DNA of 6,406 nt from an uncultured Clostridia bacterium (GTDB lineage: Bacteria > Bacillota > Clostridia > Christensenellales > UBA1242): positions 1 to 6,406 of the forward strand of contig CANRGF010000057.1 of the NCBI GenBank assembly GCA_947630075.1, given 5' to 3'. Positions 5,198 to 6,406 of this stretch are shown one piece after another. The notes beneath the pieces were generated by a model. That model was not told the origin of the DNA. It saw only the letters and a program-made list of their open reading frames with translations, and did not search any database. The first letter of the stretch is position 1, and each line of letters starts with the position of its first letter. The translations under genes were made by a program, and so were the position numbers.

Positions 5198-6406
5198 TAT
5201 TTATCCTCGCTTTCTGGTTTTTCAAAAGTGTCTAATTTATTGAAATTGGCAAATTTATTGATATAGTCCTTTCTTGGGCCCACTTCATCACCCATCCACA
5301 TTGTGATTTCTTTATCTGCCAGCACAGCGTCTTCAAGAGTTACCCTAATCATGCTTCGTTTTGATGGGTCCATAGTGGTTGTCCAAAGTTGCTCGGCACT
5401 CATCTCTCCAAGCCCTTTATATCGCTGAATGGTATAATTTTTCAAATTTTTAGTGTAGTCTGCGAGTTCTTCATCCGAATAACAATATTTTTGTTTGCCC
5501 GCAGTTTCCACCATATAAAGTGGCGGCATTCCCACATAAATATTGCCATTGGTGATGAGCGGACGCATATAGCGGAAAAAGAAAGTTAGCAATATGCAAC
5601 GGATGTGCATACCGTCCTGGTCCGCATCACTTAAAATGATGATTTTGTTGTATTTTAAATTTTCAAGTTTAAAGTCTTCACCTATGCCCGTGCCTATTGC
5701 ACCGATGATTGTGCGAATTTCTTCATTGGCAAGCACTTGGTCAATACGCTTCTTCTCGCTATTGAGCGGCTTACCCCTAAGTGGCAAAATGGCTTGATAA
5801 TATCTATCTCTGCCCTGCTTTGCCGTGCCGCCCGCACTATCTCCCTCAACAATAAACACCTCGTTGATGTCCGCATTGCGGCTTGTGCAGTTTGCAAGTT
5901 TGCCAATGAGCATGCTGCCTTCAATCGAGTTTTTGGCACGAGTTAAATCTTTGGCGCGTTTTGCAGCAGCACGCACTCGCGCTGCACCCTTTGCCTTTTC
6001 TATGATAATGTTGCCAATGTTTTCGTTTTTCTTGCTTTCAAAAAATTCTGTGAGCCCCTGAGTGCACACACTTTCCACTCTCGACTTGGCTTCTGTGTTG
6101 CCCAATTTGGTTTTAGTTTGCCCCTCAAACTGAACATTTTTCATTTTGATGGATATAACCGCCACCAAGCCTTCTCTAAAATCATCGCCTATAAAGGTGA
6201 TGTCCTTATCCTTACTGGATTGGTGCTTCTTTGCAAAATCGTTTAGCACTTTTGTGAGAGCAGATTTAAAGCCAACTTCGTGTGTGCCGCCCTCTGGTGT
6301 TGGAATATTATTCACATAACTGAAAATACTTTCAGTGTATGTGTCCACATACTGCAAGGCTACGGACACATAAGTGTCTTCAATTTCATTTTCAAAGAAA
6401 ATTGGT
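5197..6406 (-). CDS. gyrB/parE: Type IIA DNA topoisomerase subunit B (GyrB/ParE family), 5' end beyond right edge
   Basis: ATPase/Toprim subunit that powers strand passage by the adjacent A subunit. 402 codons are visible and the frame is open to the right edge; the N-terminal GHKL ATP-binding domain is outside. The visible part starts in the transducer domain with TPEGGTHEVGFKSALT and the QTK loop (GQTKTK, near 6100-6120), whose Lys contacts ATP. The Toprim domain follows, with the catalytic Glu in EGDSAGG (5827-5847) and the metal-binding acids in DADQDG (5611-5628), where Gln and a following Met replace the usual Val and Ser/Ala. The tail domain contains QRYKGLGEMSAEQLW and TMDP. There is no long insert of the proteobacterial GyrB kind. 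Stretches such as GKLANCTSRNADINEVFIVE and VTLEDAVLAD resemble Gram-positive GyrB more than ParE. GTG 6369 is an internal valine, not the start, because homologous sequence continues upstream of it. Confidence 0.96.
   Translation of the reverse strand, partial: PIFFENEIEDTYVSVALQYVDTYTESIFSYVNNIPTPEGGTHEVGFKSALTKVLNDFAKKHQSSKDKDITFIGDDFREGLVAVISIKMKNVQFEGQTKTKLGNTEAKSRVESVCTQGLTEFFESKKNENIGNIIIEKAKGAARVRAAAKRAKDLTRAKNSIEGSMLIGKLANCTSRNADINEVFIVEGDSAGGTAKQGRDRYYQAILPLRGKPLNSEKKRIDQVLANEEIRTIIGAIGTGIGEDFKLENLKYNKIIILSDADQDGMHIRCILLTFFFRYMRPLITNGNIYVGMPPLYMVETAGKQKYCYSDEELADYTKNLKNYTIQRYKGLGEMSAEQLWTTTMDPSKRSMIRVTLEDAVLADKEITMWMGDEVGPRKDYINKFANFNKLDTFEKPESEDK

Noticed and set aside
5389..6061. 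Several open frames on both strands inside the topoisomerase B gene
   Set aside because: All overlap the strongly conserved GyrB/ParE frame and are shadows of it.
6367..6369. GTG as a possible start of the B subunit
   Set aside because: Conserved family sequence continues in frame upstream to the window edge, so this is an internal valine.

Overview
The window is AT-rich and reads as the chromosome of a low-GC Gram-positive bacterium, probably of clostridial type. The evidence is a YlmC/YmxH-type PRC-barrel protein next to nrdR, an ABC-F ATPase of the Bacillus YkpA type (E. coli YbiT is the relative), a Gram-positive-style type IIA topoisomerase B subunit without the long proteobacterial insert, and strong AGGAG-type ribosome binding sites. 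I cannot name a genus.

All six genes lie on the minus strand, so transcription runs from the right edge to the left. In that order they are: the 3' two-thirds of a GyrB/ParE-family subunit (cut by the right edge); its GyrA/ParC-family partner, whose start codon overlaps the B stop by one base (TAATG); a short gap with an AT-rich dyad and a candidate promoter; ylmC, followed at once by a clear intrinsic terminator; an intergenic stretch of about 180 bases with a good promoter for nrdR; nrdR and, 11 bases on, a PAP2-type membrane phosphatase, probably one operon; then a separate promoter and the 5' two-thirds of a ykpA-like ABC-F gene (cut by the left edge).

The content is housekeeping: DNA topology, control of ribonucleotide reductase genes, lipid phosphate recycling and a ribosome-associated ATPase. 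There is no mobile element, CRISPR array, tRNA, rRNA or defence system, and I found no undescribed system. The departures worth checking lie inside familiar families. The topoisomerase A subunit has glycine at the acidic quinolone-contact position and no GyrA box, although its B partner looks GyrB-like. NrdR keeps its zinc ribbon but has lost many hallmark residues of its nucleotide-sensing ATP-cone. ylmC has no visible Shine-Dalgarno sequence, and its candidate promoter sits on a perfect inverted repeat.
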